A stretch of 64,000 nucleotides of DNA, from NCBI GenBank assembly GCA_027924585.1, contig BSBM01000123.1:18485001-18549000 (forward strand), read 5' to 3'. Each line of letters opens with the position of its first letter. Positions within the stretch are counted from its first letter, which is position 1. This DNA comes from Larix kaempferi (Eukaryota > Streptophyta > Pinopsida > Pinales > Pinaceae). Shown piece by piece: positions 1-11,169 of the stretch. Made by a program: the position numbers and the translations under genes. The notes below the pieces were generated by a model, which was not told where the DNA came from, searched no databases, and worked only from the letters and a program-made list of their open reading frames with translations.

Positions 1-222
1 CACTTTCAACCAGCTCAAAGATACCTCTAGTCTACCTTTCCATATGCCATATAAAAATGGGGACACCCAATTAGTACCAATGTTATGGAATATCCTCTCT
101 AATTGACTTATGGTAAAACACTTTCTTATGTGTTTAAATAAAATTAGGAGGTCAAAGGTGTTACTCTATAATGGCTCACATATTCTCAATATTGTCTCAA
201 TAGGTTAGGGAGCATCACGATG
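1..222. other. Left flank, no gene seen
   Basis: AT-rich sequence outside the foldback-like element. I see no coding potential, RNA gene or clear repeat here. No target-site duplication matching the right flank after 7057 could be recognised. Confidence 0.5.
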
Positions 223-394
223 TGGTTATAAGTGTATGACCTCTTGTGTGAGGTGAGCCCTTAGGGATTGAAGCAAGCACAACCCTCATTTCATCTCATT
301 AGCAACATTTACCTAGCCATTTTTCATATGTACCAACACTTGGGAGCCAAACAACCCTAATACATGTCCTATATGGTAGTTTGAAACTCCTTTA
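223..394 (+). repeat. Left terminal inverted repeat (unique part)
   Basis: Begins TGGTTATAAGTGTATGACC and runs through a segment ending at the first satellite copy (near the motif GCACGTGCGGGAG). It matches the reverse complement of 6885-7057 over nearly its whole length with scattered substitutions. Similarity stops at the outer edge (223 and 7057), which defines the element ends. Confidence 0.7.
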
Positions 395-2395
395 TGCACG
401 TGCGGGAGCCAATGGAACCCGAGTCCGCTCGCCGGTTTGGGTTCTGTGCCCCTAGAGAAATTCCTCAAAGTGTCCCTTAATGGCCCCGGTGTGCCCCAAA
501 AAAATGACCATAGCAACAAAACCATGACTCCGATCACAAATACGTCGATTTCGATGGATCCGAGACGCCCGGTTTCATCTAGGGGACCCCCCAAACCATG
601 CCTCAAAGTCTAAGAAATAGTGCTATTGTGCCATCTCCAGAGCTAGGGTTTTTCTTAGTGAAGGCCATTCAAATATTGCTCAAGGGGGTCATCTATGATC
701 CGAAGGCTCTCAAGCATGTGTGGCCATCGTGAACATGTCCACAATGACCACATGCATGTGTGGGAGCTGACGTAACCCAAGTCCGCTCGCCGGTTTGGCT
801 TCCGTGACCTCAAAGCAAATCCTTAAAGTGTCCCTGAATGGCCACGGGGTGCCTGAAAAAAATGCCCGTAGCACCAAAACCGTGACTATGATCATGAATC
901 CATTAATTTCGATGGATTTGGGATGTCGGGTTTCATCTAGGGGACCCCCCACACCGTGCCTCGAAGTCTCAAAAACAATGTTATTGTTCCATCTCATTAA
1001 CTAGGGTTTTTCCCAGTGAAGGCCATGGAAATATTGATCAAGGGGGTCATTTACAATCCGAAGGATCCCAGGCATGCATGGCCATATTGAACACGTCCAC
1101 AATGGCCACATGCACGTGAGAAAGCCGACCGGACCTGATTCTGCTTGTCGTTTTGGGTTCTATGTCCCCGGAGCAAATCCTCAAAGTGTCCCTCAATGGC
1201 CCTGGGGTGCCCGACCAAAATACCCAGAGCACCACAGCCGTGACTCCGATCATGAATCCGTCGATTCCGATGGATCCTCTATGACGGGTCTCAACTAGGG
1301 ATCCCCCCCACACCATGCCTCTAAGTCTTGGAAATAGTGATATTGTGCCATCTCTAGAGGTAGGGTTTTGCTTAGTGAAGTCCATTCCAATCTTGCTCAA
1401 GGGGGTCATTTATGATCCGAAGGCTCCCAGGCGTGCATGGCCATCGTGAACACATCCACAATGGCCACATGCATGTGTGGGAGCCGATGGAACTCGATTC
1501 CGCTCGTCGGTTTGGTCGGGCCCTGGGGTGCCCGACCAAAATACCCAGAGCACCACAACCATGACTCCGATCGTGAATCCGTCGATTCCGATGGATCCTC
1601 TATGACGGGTCTCAGCTAGGGCTCCCCCCCACACCACGCCTCTAAGTCTTGGAAATAGTGATATTGTGCCATCTCTGGAGGTAGGGTTTTGCTTAGTGAA
1701 GTCCATTCCAATCTTGCTCAAGGTGGTCATTTATGATCCGAAGACTCCCAGGCGTGCATGGCCATCGTGAACACATCCACAATGGCCACATGCATGTGTG
1801 GGAGCCGACGGAACTCGATTCCGCTCGTCGGTTTGGGTTTCGTGCCCCTGGAGCAATTCCTCAAAGTGTCCCTAAATGGCCCCGGGGTGACGAACTAAAA
1901 TTCCCACAGCAACAAAACCGTGACTCCAATTGTGAATCCATCAATTCCGATAGATACGGGACACCGATTTTCAGCTAGGGAACCCACACACCATGCCTCT
2001 AAATCTCGGAAACTGTGCTATTGTGCCATCTACGGAGCTAGGGTTTTGCTCAGTGAAGGCCATTCCAATCTTTCTCAAGGGGGTCATTTACGATCTGAAA
2101 GCTCCTGGGCGTGCGCGACCATCATGAACACATCCAAAATGGCCACTTGCATGTGAGGGAGCCGTCAAAACCTCGTTCCACTCGCCGGTTTGGGTTTCGT
2201 GCCCCCAGAGCAATTCCTCAAAGTGTCCTTGAATGGCCTCGAGGTGCCCGACGAAAATTCCCACAACAACAAAAATGTTATGCCGATCATGAATCCGTCG
2301 ATTCTGATGGATCTGGGGCATCAAGTTCCAGCTAGGCCCCTCCCCACACCATGCCTCGTAGTCTCATAAATGTTTCTATTGTGCCATCTCCTGAT
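395..2395 (+). repeat. ~358-bp satellite array, forward orientation
   Basis: About 5.5 tandem copies. The landmark GCCATCGTGAACACATCC (with variants) occurs near 721, 1080, 1440, 1760 and 2116, giving spacings of about 359, 360, 320 and 356. The short copy at 1440-1760 has an internal deletion just after the GGTTTGGTCGGG stretch. Other landmarks are GGAGCTAGGGTTTTGC and GATCCGAAGGCTC. Several 60-120-codon open frames exist on both strands, but they recur with the repeat unit and are not convincing genes. Confidence 0.85.
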
Positions 2396-3776
2396 CGTAA
2401 ATGACCCCCTTGAGCAATATTGCAATGGCCTTCACTGAGCAAAACCCTAGCTCCTTAGATGGCACAAAATCACCGTTTCCAAGAGTTCGAGGAAGGGTTT
2501 GGGGGGATCCTATATGAAAAATGACATTCGGATCCATCGAAATCGACGGATTCACGATCGGAGTCACGGTTTTGCTGTCGCGGGAATTTTGGTCAGGCAC
2601 ACCGGGGCCATTCAGGGACACTTTGAGGAATTTCTCTGGGGGCACGGAACCCAAACTGACGAGCAGAATTAGGTTCCATTGGCTCCCGCATGTGCATGTG
2701 GCCATTGTGGATGTGTTCACAATGGCCACGCACGCCAGAGAGCCTTCGGATCGTAAATGACCCCCTTGAGTAATATTGGAATGGCCTTCACTGAGCAAAA
2801 CCCTAGCTCCAGAGATAGCACAATAGCACCATTTCTGAGACTTTGAGGCAGGGTTTGGGGGGACCGCTAGCTGAAACCTGGTGTCCAGGATCCATCGGAA
2901 TCGACGGATTCACGATCGGATTCACATTTTTTCTTCTGTGGGAATTTGGTCGAGCACACCAGGGCCATCCAAGGACACTTTGAGGAATTGCTCCGAGGGC
3001 ACAGAAACCAAACCAGTGAGCGGAATTGGGTTACGTCAACTCCCGCATGTGAATTTGGCCATTGTGTATGTGTTCATGATGGCTACGCATGCGCGAGAGC
3101 CTTCGGATCGTAAATGACCCCCTTAATCAATATTGGAATGGCCTTCACTGAGAAAAACCATAGCTCTGGATATGGCACAATAGCACCATTTTCGAGACTT
3201 CGAGATAGGGTTTGGGGGGGGGCCTAGCTAAAAACCGGCATCCCAAATCCATCAGAATCGACAGATTCATGATCAGAGTCACAGTTTTGTTGTTGCGGGC
3301 ATTTTGGTCGGGCACACCGGGGCCATTTAGGGACAGTTTGAGGAATTGCTCCAGGGGCACAAAACCCAAACTAATAAGAGGACTCGGGTTCTGTCATCTC
3401 CCGCATGTGCATGTGGCCATTGTGGACATGTTCACAATGGCCACGCACACCCAAGAGCCTTCGGATCGTAAATGACCCCCTTTAGCAATATTGGAATGGC
3501 CTTCACTGAGCAAAACCCTAGCTCCAGAGATGGCACAATAGCACCGTTTTCGAGACTTCGAGGCAGGGTTTGGGGGGTCACCTAGCTAAAACTTGATGTC
3601 CCGAATCCATCGGAATCGACGGATTCGCGATCAGAGTCATGGTTTTTTCTATTGTGGGCATTTTGTTCGGGCACACCGGGGCCATTCAGGGACACTTTGA
3701 GGAATTGCTGTGGGGTCACAGAACCCAAACCGGAAAGCGGACTTGGGTTCCGTCAACTCCCACATGTGCAAATGTT
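2396..3776 (-). repeat. ~358-bp satellite array, inverted orientation
   Basis: About 3.9 copies of the same satellite in reverse complement. The landmark TCGGATCGTAAATGACCCCC occurs near 2746, 3104 and 3464, spaced about 358-360 bp. The switch from plus to minus orientation is abrupt at about 2395, inside the segment CATCTCCTGATCG. The array ends at about 3776, where sequence becomes AT-rich and unique. Confidence 0.85.
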
Positions 3777-6040
3777 ATCAAAATATCTAAGTGCCTATTC
3801 TCTTTGATTCTGCAAGACAGACATAAATAAATCATTGTCCTCGCAAAAAATGCCTTTTTAAAAAATTCTCAGTATAGAAACATTTACACAAGAACATGAA
3901 CAATATTTCCAAAATTCTATGGTAAGTGTCCATGACGCTTTCATATTGTTAACATTGGAATATACAATTTGAGCTTGAAGTGGCAATGAGCTTAAAATCA
4001 ACTTTCTAGAAAACGATTTGAATAAGAATAGATTTGAATTTAAGATTTAGGAAATAAGATAAAAGACTAAATCTATTTACAAACTAATACTTGGGAATCC
4101 ATTCTTTATCATTGTGATTTCATTGATCTAGGAATAAATCATGCTTTCTACTATGCAGGCATGTGCTATATAATAGAATATTTTCATCCTTGAAACATAG
4201 ATTCAATTGAAATAATAAAGCATGGTTACAATAATTGACACAACTATTACATTTGCAATGGAAGAATGACTGAAACACACCTCTAAAAATTTTCAACCCG
4301 CAAGGGCCATTTCATGATGAAGTCTCTCATTTTGCTTTTTCGAATGCTGATCTTCATCAATCTAGTCTAGGAGTGTGTAGTTCCATGCATCAGCATGTGC
4401 CCTGCAAACCTTGAATAAGATCAGAGTTGTCAACCCGCAATTGTCTCTCCATTATCAATTTTTCTATGCACTATATATAATTTGTGTGTGTTTGGTTTTA
4501 TTATTTGATTGATTGTTTTTGTTTGATGTTGTCCATTAGAAAGAAGTAATTAAACCATAGAGAATAAGCATAGTAGTTTCATTATTTTGTTGAATTATAT
4601 CCTTAGTGTAGATACATCAGGATGTTTTAACCTACCCACTTGAATACAAATCAAATTCACAAGCAGTAGTGAGGGATAAAAGGAGGTATCTCCATGGAGA
4701 CTGCTGACCATGTGGCATAGCTAGGGGACCTTCACCAAATAGGTAGGAATAACAAATAGAAAATAATGGTGTAGAATGGAGGAAATCCCATGACTTGTGG
4801 CTCCTGACAAGTGACAATCAAAAGGAAGTGTCAAGATTCTTCTTCCTGGTGTAGGTAGGTCCATTCATTTTCTTATCAACCTCCAATTGTAGCAGCCCTC
4901 TTTAACATTTCTTTGTACCGAGCTTTGAAATTTCAATCTTATTTTTCCCAAGATATAGACTTGAATTGCTGAGAGACTACAATTCTTCATGGCTCCACTT
5001 TTAGAAAACATATCCCACAAAGAGCGTCTTGTAGGTTTCTTAGTCTCTCACAGATGCAACTTCCCAAAATAGAGACACCCCAACCATTTACTCATCAAGT
5101 TGATCATGAATATTTAGATGTAGATGAGAGAGTTGTTCTTTGGACATACTATTTTGGAATATCAATTCCCTTTGATATATTTGTAGATTCAAAAAGTACC
5201 ATAGGCATTGAGAGGCTCCCCCAACAAGAAACTAAGAACCAAAAACATCACTACATCACATTAAAATCATAATGAAAAGTATTAGAATAAGTTCATGCAA
5301 AAGGTTAGGTGAAGCAAAAATACATTCAATTAAATACCAACACATAGGTTAAAATATTAAGTAATCAAAAGGATTTCCAATGGTCGGAAAAAAAGAATTG
5401 GATTTAGAGAAATTTCATGTCCACCTCACTTTTGAAAAGGTTTGGGGAAAAAATGAATTTAACATCTTGCAAGTGAAATTGTACAAAATTTTGGTTTACA
5501 AAAGAAGATTAGCATTATCAAGACTAGTAACTAATTCAAAGATCAAACCATAGACCCTCACTAGAATAAGGCACATGATCACGGGTCAAGGAGGAAATTC
5601 TTCCTAGATCCAATTTTACAGATCATGTAATACATAGGATGCATAATGCCACATAGCCTTTTGTTTATAGAGATGATGAAGAAGAATATTTTGGGGATGA
5701 TGGAATGGAATGGAGTTATAAACGAATCCAAATCATGGACCCAGCAACAAATTGTTGTTTGTATTGTACTTAACTATCTGCTAAGTAAAAATCAACCGAT
5801 GAGAATCTCGAGAGTCTACAAGCAAGTAATTAAAATATAAGAAAGGAAATTGTGAAAAATAGATCATAGGAACTAGTAATGGAAAATAAGATTCGTAAAT
5901 AATTTTGAAAGGAGTTGTGGTGTAAAATTGAGATAAATGATATCATTGAATAACAATGGAAGCTACATGCAAAAAAACTACGAGAAATATCTCTCTTGAA
6001 CCTGGTGAAAAATATGGTTTTCTCAAAAGAGGTATTTATC
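3777..6040. other. AT-rich core of the foldback-like element, no gene seen
   Basis: About 2.26 kb of unique AT-rich sequence. Open frames here are short (60-90 codons), lack recognisable domains and are not supported by composition. No transposase signature was seen. A low-confidence candidate is the 72-codon plus-strand frame at 5054-5272, which resembles no family I know. Confidence 0.5.
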
Positions 6041-6107
6041 GGAAATGGTGATATTGTGCCATCTCTGGAGCTAGGGTTTTGCTCAGTGAAGGCCATACCA
6101 ATCTTGC
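6041..6107 (+). repeat. Satellite fragment, forward orientation
   Basis: A 67-bp piece of the ~358-bp satellite (GATATTGTGCCATCTCTGGA through the AGGCCATACCAATCTTGC segment) in plus orientation. It is joined directly to minus-orientation copies at about 6107, making a second head-to-head junction like the one at 2395. Confidence 0.75.
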
Positions 6108-6884
6108 TTCGAGGGAAAGGAACCCAAACCGGAGAGCGGAACGGGGTTCCATCAGCTCTCGTACGTGCATGTGGCCATTGTGGACGTGTTCACTATGGCC
6201 ATGCACGCCTGGGAGCCTTTGGATCGTAAATGACCTCCTTGAGCAATATTGGAATGGCCTTCACTAAGCAAAACCCTAGCTCCGGAGATGGCACAATATC
6301 ACTGTTTCCGATACTTCGAGGCACGGTGTGGGGGTTCCCCTAGATGAAACCCGGCGTCTCCGATCCATCGAAATCGATGGATTCGCGATCAGGGTCACGG
6401 TTGTGGTGCTATGGGAATTTTGGTCGAGCGCCCCGAGGCCATTCATGGACACTTTGAGGAATTGCTCTGGGGGCACATAACCCAAACCAGCGAGCGAACT
6501 TGGGTTCCGTCAGCTCCTGCACATGCACGTGGCCATTGTGAACGTGTTCACGATGGCCACGCATTCTCGAGAGCCTTTGGATCGTAAATGACCCCCTTGA
6601 GCAATATTCCATGGCCTTCACTCGACAAAACCCTAGTTACTGAGATGGCACAATAACACCATTTCCAAGACTTCGAGGCACGGTGTGGGGGGTCTCCTAG
6701 CTGAAACCCGACGCCCCGAATACATCGAAATCGTCAGATTCGTGATCGGAGTCACAATTGTGGTGATACGGGCATTTTGGTCGGGAACCCCGTGGCCATT
6801 CAAGGACACTTTGAGGATTTTATCCAGGGTCACGGAACCCAAACTGGTGAGCGGAACAGGGTCCCGTTAGCTCCCACACGTGCA
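6108..6884 (-). repeat. ~358-bp satellite array, inverted orientation (right arm)
   Basis: About 2.2 copies in reverse complement, with landmarks GGATCGTAAATGACC near 6220 and 6578 (spacing ~358). It leads straight into the right terminal inverted repeat, mirroring the junction of left TIR and satellite at ~395. Confidence 0.85.
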
Positions 6885-7057
6885 TAAAGGAGCTTTCAAA
6901 CTACCATATAGGACATTTCTTCGGGTTGTTTGGCTCCCAAGTGTTGATACATATGGAAAATGGCTAGGTAAATGTTTCTAATGAGATGAAATGAGGGTTG
7001 TACTTGCTTGAATGCCTAAGGGCACACCTAACACAATAGGTCATACACTTATAACCA
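6885..7057 (-). repeat. Right terminal inverted repeat (unique part)
   Basis: Reverse complement of 223-394, ending at ...CATACACTTATAACCA. Shared landmarks include ACTACCATATAGGAC, TTTGGCTCCCAAGTGTTG and TCTAATGAGATGAAATGAGG. Confidence 0.7.
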
Positions 7058-8281
7058 TTGGGGTTTTAATCATTGTTGAGAAATTCCTGTAGTTGTTTTC
7101 CTATATATTGAAACCATATATGTATTAAAATTTATTTAGAATCGGTGAAGCAAGTCATTATATCCTTTCTTTACATGTGGATCTACCTAGAAACAAAAAT
7201 TATGAGTGTCTATAGGTTGGGATTGTTGCAAGGAATAGATGAAAATCAAATTGTATTGAATGGATGAAGCAAGATAAGCATTACATCCTTTCTTTGCATG
7301 TGGATCTACTTGAAACCCCCATTTATGACTGTAGAGGTAAAGATAATTATAAGGAACATTGTTAAAGGTATCCATTCCAATAGTAATGTATTCCTTGTTT
7401 ACTAGAAAAAAGATGTGGGTCTTACTAGATGTACTCACTATGTCATATTTACCCAATATGAGAAGGGAATTGAATTGAAATGTTTTTGTTTGTAAATTGA
7501 TGCTAGTTGAAAATGTTAAATGAATATCGTACTAAAAACATGAATATACATGGAAATGCAAATCCCATTATGTTAACATCCATGTGATTTTTGCCACTTA
7601 TATGTTCTACTTCCATGCCCTATTTTCTAGCCCTTAACTTTTGAGTTTGATCAACTAGTAGTGAAATATATTACATAGAACATTATGATATCCTAAATTT
7701 TCATTTAACTAGCTTCTTAGATATCCCTCACACCTACATATTGTCAGTACTCAAGAAATCTGACATAAAATATAAGATAGTCATTTTTTCATTTTTGCAT
7801 TCTTAGTGATACTAACATTGTTGAAAGTACAACATGAGTTGTAAATCAAGATATCCTTGTTTGGATTTCCTCAAGTCTTTTCCTTAACAATAACATTTTT
7901 TTATAATTTGATGACTTGAACCTGGTGAGCATTTCACATGGAAAATATAAATAACATGCAAACCTTCTTTATATAAAAGCAATGCGAGATTTCTTTAGAA
8001 CTTTCATCTTTTTCAGACAATAATAGATCCATAAGCAATCAACTTATGGCCCATCTCTTTCATCAATATGGATGCTTATTGAGGAATTCAAATTTAATTA
8101 TATATTCAATTAGTCTTTTAATGTTGTGTTCAAAATTCTATTTAATGAGGCTAAGTTCAAAACTCCTTGTCCCTATTCTAGTTTGGTTTTCAATCTTGGT
8201 CTGTTTCCTTGCCTTCACAAGGCCAAATCTCAACAAAAATTAGATATTAGTATTACTATTTAATTTATATTTTATTTATTT
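7058..8281. other. AT-rich intergenic sequence with one diverged duplication
   Basis: No gene seen. A segment near 7146-7235 (CCTTTCTTTACATGTGGATC) is repeated in diverged form near 7264-7355 (CCTTTCTTTGCATGTGGATC), a tandem duplication with a period of about 118 bp. An 89-codon minus-strand frame covers it but has no recognisable features. Confidence 0.5.
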
Positions 8282-8300
8282 TATATATATATATATATAT
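8282..8300. repeat. (TA)n microsatellite
   Basis: Uninterrupted TA dinucleotides read directly. Confidence 0.9.
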
Positions 8301-8442
8301 GGGGATTACCTCGTTCCTACCATATTGGCAAGTTCAAATGAAAAAAAGAACCCCATGTTGTCTCACTGAGTCTACAAATAGAGGGGAACTCCATAAGTTC
8401 TCGACCCAAATCGACTCCTTTTTCCCGACTCCATGTCTGTTC

Positions 8443-8520
8443 TAGGGTTTTCCCATAGACACTTGATAGAGACACTCCTGGTTGAAAGTGTATCTATCAA
8501 GTGTCTATGGGAAAACCGTA
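8443..8520 (+). ncRNA. 78-nt near-perfect hairpin (candidate small-RNA precursor or inverted-repeat relic)
   Basis: The arm 8443-8476 and the reverse complement of 8487-8520 agree at 32 of 34 positions. The loop is 10 nt (8477-8486, CCTGGTTGAA). The stem core is TTTTCCCATAGACACTTGAT. Stem length and near-perfect pairing suit either a young miRNA/siRNA-producing hairpin or a tiny foldback. No promoter or homologous target was identified in the window, so transcription is unproven. The sequence does not resemble a miRNA family I know. Confidence 0.45.
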
Positions 8521-9297
8521 GAAACCCAGAGCCTAGCCTAAAAACCCTAGTTTTGAATCCAAATAATTATACACTTATATGCAAAGTTTCTGACATGTAT
8601 ATAGCAAGGGTGCATACAACTAAAAAAAAATCAAGTGAAATCCATATCTGTCCCAAAATACATAAACAAAGAGGCCAAATGGCCTAGACTCCAATGAGCA
8701 TGATGGCGACAATGGTGACAATGATCATAATGATGACGATGGTGATAATAGGCGTGAGGATAGATATGGTGACGGTGACAATGAGACAAAGTGCATTAGG
8801 TTGATGGTGGATGACAGATGATTGATGGGGACGAGGATGGTGGCACCACGAGCAATAGGATGACGAGGCTTGATGGTGATTGTGGTAGTGGGAATGGTGT
8901 TGGTGACAATGTTGTCATGATATTGGAGTTCAACATTAAGCTGGTAACCCTAGAGCTTGGATCCTATCCTAGAAACACGAGAGCCTATCCTAAAAACCCT
9001 AGTTGGTAGCATAAACCCTAACTTGTATTCTAATCACAATGAAACCCTATTATGTATCCTAATCCCTTTCCTAAATTATAATACATATAAAAAGTAAATC
9101 ATTTTCATTGTACATATATATTCATGTGCGTACATTTGAATCCAAATCATTATACACATATATAGAACAAAACTCGAACAAAACTATGTATAAATCCATG
9201 AGATAAAACCATAGTGGAACAAAACTCGAAAAAATATATTAATTTTCAGGAAAATAGTGGAACATAGTTCCCAATGTACATACGATGGCAACTTTTT
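8521..9297. other. Low-complexity GAT/GGT-rich stretch and AT-rich sequence, no gene seen
   Basis: About 8695-8930 is rich in GATGATGGTGACAATG-type trinucleotide sequence. A 63-codon plus-strand frame (8818-9009) translates to a Gly/Asp-rich low-complexity peptide and is probably not real. The motif CTAAAAACCCTAG occurs near 8539 and 8991, and an AATCCAAAT(A/C)ATTATACAC motif near 8557 and 9140, indicating older local duplication. Confidence 0.45.
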
Positions 9298-9460
9298 CCC
9301 TATACAAAATTCGACAACTCGTGTCGTAGATCCAAAATACATGGAAACTCATGCCCTATACAAAATCCGACAACTCGTGCCGTAGATCCAAAATACATGG
9401 CAATATGTGTCGTAGATACAAAGTACATGAAACTGGTGCCCAAAGGCGCCACATCGTGTC
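9298..9460. repeat. 56-bp tandem repeat, 2.5 diverged copies
   Basis: CCCTATACAAAAT(T/C)CGACAA starts at 9298 and 9354, a 56-bp period. Both copies contain CGTAGATCCAAAATACATGG, and a partial third copy (TCGTAGATACAAAGTACATG) follows at about 9410. Confidence 0.75.
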
Positions 9461-9890
9461 TAATGTACATAACATGGTGTGTCAGGCATTGTGACCACCA
9501 CGGTCACTCCCAGGCGCATCTCCAAAATCGATCTTCCTCTTCCTGGAGCTACTGGTACCTCAGGTCTTCTTCTGTCTAGGAGTAGACCATCTCTCCACGC
9601 TATGAAACAAATGATATAATATGCCATCATTTTCAAGAATTTGTAACATTTACCACATTTATAAAATGAATGTACAATTCAAATATTATTGTGAGTGGGA
9701 GACGAGAGGTAGGTGTCCTAGATCTGCTGAGCCTCTCAGCAGTTCCACCTTACAACATTTACAACAATCATTTCATTGAAAAATAATAATTGATTAAATT
9801 AATTTTGGTTAATGCATCAAAACATTTTCATAAATTAACTTGATTCTCACCATGAACACCTCAGACAATGGACATGGCTGGGCTTCTGGG
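9461..9890. other. No gene seen
   Basis: Mixed-composition sequence downstream of the Pro-rich minus-strand ORF. It may hold that unit's 3' region, but I see no domain, repeat or end signal that proves this. Confidence 0.35.
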
Positions 9891-10472
9891 CTAGCAGGTG
9901 GAGCAGTTGGCTGGAAAACCTACTCCGATGCAGTCATGGGGGGGGGGGGGGGGCGCAGATGTAGATGCAACAACTATGGGTGTAACTAATGTAGATATGT
10001 GGGAAGATAATGGAATAGTAGTTTCCACAATAGTGGTGGGAACTTGAGATGATATGGTGGAAGAGGACATGGTGGTATGGGGTGGAGGAGGACGTCGTGG
10101 ACGATGAACCCCTACTAGCTGTACAATAGGGGATATCGGTCTAAAAGGACTAGGAGGGGTATTGAGGTATGGTGAATGGGAGGGCAGTCCTGGATAGAGG
10201 GAGGAGGATGGATAGAAGGGAGGTTGTGGACGAAGGACGAAAGCTGGATGGAAGGGGGGGGTGTGGATGAATGGGGGAGGATGGGTATACGGGGCGGCCA
10301 TGGATGAATGGAGGAGGATGTATAGATGGGGGGGGCATGGACGAATGGGGGAGGATGAATGGAGGGGGGAGTATGGATGGATAGGGGAGGGTGGATGGAA
10401 GGGAGGGGGTGGATGGAGGGAGGGGTTTGGAGGGAAGTGAGGGGGGTGACTCATGGGAGAGGGTGGAAACAT
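9891..10472 (-). CDS. Pro-rich ORF, probable C-terminal part of a transposon-type protein
   Basis: A 193-codon open frame. Residues 1-100 are Pro/His/Ser-rich low complexity (PP, PSP and HPPP repeats). A short basic stretch HRPRRPPPP follows, then a Ser/Thr-rich tail with a PPPPP run. The DNA includes a run of 16 G on the plus strand (9938-9953) that encodes this Pro run and is slippage-prone. It lies downstream of the ORF at 11170-12009 on the same strand. A Pro-rich region with an HRPRRP motif also occurs in the decayed gene at 38.1-40.8 kb. I do not recognise the family. I infer a low-complexity tail exon, but simple-sequence DNA lacking stops by chance is also possible. Confidence 0.35.
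   Translation of the reverse strand: MFPPSPMSHPPHFPPNPSLHPPPPFHPPSPIHPYSPLHSSSPIRPCPPHLYILLHSSMAAPYTHPPPFIHTPPFHPAFVLRPQPPFYPSSSLYPGLPSHSPYLNTPPSPFRPISPIVQLVGVHRPRRPPPPHTTMSSSTISSQVPTTIVETTIPLSSHISTLVTPIVVASTSAPPPPPHDCIGVGFPANCSTC
9938..9953. repeat. G16 homopolymer
   Basis: Sixteen consecutive G residues. Length is likely uncertain in both replication and sequencing, so any reading frame through it is unreliable. Confidence 0.9.
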
Positions 10473-11169
10473 GGGACTAAAGTGGCCTGCAGCTATTGGC
10501 GGCCCCTACATACATATTTGTAATATCATAGTTTAGTAAACAAAAATTAAATTAATCCATAGTATGTCGTAACATTTCAAATTAAAAGCGTGCTTTTAAC
10601 TACACATTGTACCTGTGTATATGGTGATCTGTCGACCCCTGGCGGAGATGGTTGATCATCGTAGTCCGTGCATACCTTTGGACACCAAAACGCATGCATG
10701 TTAGAAACATATTAAACAAGTAGTTATTCAGTTAATCAAAATATTAAAAAATAATGTACGAACTATCATCATGTATGTCATAAATATAAATACATAAAAA
10801 TAGAAATTCCATAAGTAATAACAATATTGTGTGGGGTACTGAAAATACTCCGTGTGAGGTGCCGCAATTTCAGTTGCAGCTACCATTATTGCAACCAGGT
10901 TGGGAGATGTTGCGTTCTCCCATGACGACATCTCAACTCTAAATACATGTACATTGAAATAATAGTTTAATTCAAGCAAAAATACTTTAAAATTACTTTA
11001 CAAATTATCAAGTGATGATTGAAAACACATTAAAAAAAGTGCTAACCTACTCCATATAGTATCCCTCGATTGGGCCAGGGAAAGTGTGCCCATAATGGGG
11101 ACAAATATGTGGCATTGTCCCCGTCGAACTGGAAGTCCCAACATAACTACCATCGGTGACAAATATATC
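10473..11169. other. Between the two minus-strand ORFs, no clear gene
   Basis: AT-rich with an 83-codon minus-strand frame (10728-10979) whose N-terminal part reads plausibly (SSWENATSPNLVAIMVAATEI) and whose C-terminal part looks non-coding. It may be an exon of the unit with introns on both sides, but this is only inference. Confidence 0.3.

Larger units (their letters stand above)
223..7057. mobile_element. Foldback-like element with satellite-filled arms
   Basis: The unique sequence at 223-394 recurs as its reverse complement at 6885-7057. Both ends continue inward into copies of the same ~358-bp satellite, pointing toward each other. The core at 3777-6040 is AT-rich and encodes no recognisable transposase, so any mobility would depend on enzymes supplied elsewhere. 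The plan (long inverted repeats made of tandem repeats) is that of foldback (FB-type) transposons. I infer a non-autonomous foldback-like element. I could not find a target-site duplication, so a nested rearrangement of two elements, or a locally inverted satellite, remains possible. Confidence 0.55.

Noticed and set aside
1340-2460. AAACCCTA/TAGGGTTT motifs suggesting interstitial telomere repeats
   Set aside because: Only single units within each satellite copy; no tandem TTTAGGG run.
313-3830. Many overlapping 60-140-codon frames on both strands
   Set aside because: They recur with the ~358-bp satellite unit and follow its orientation switches, so they are products of repeat structure, not genes.
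8443-8520. Rho-independent-type terminator hairpin
   Set aside because: The context is a plant nuclear genome, the stem is too long and the right arm is not followed by a T-run.
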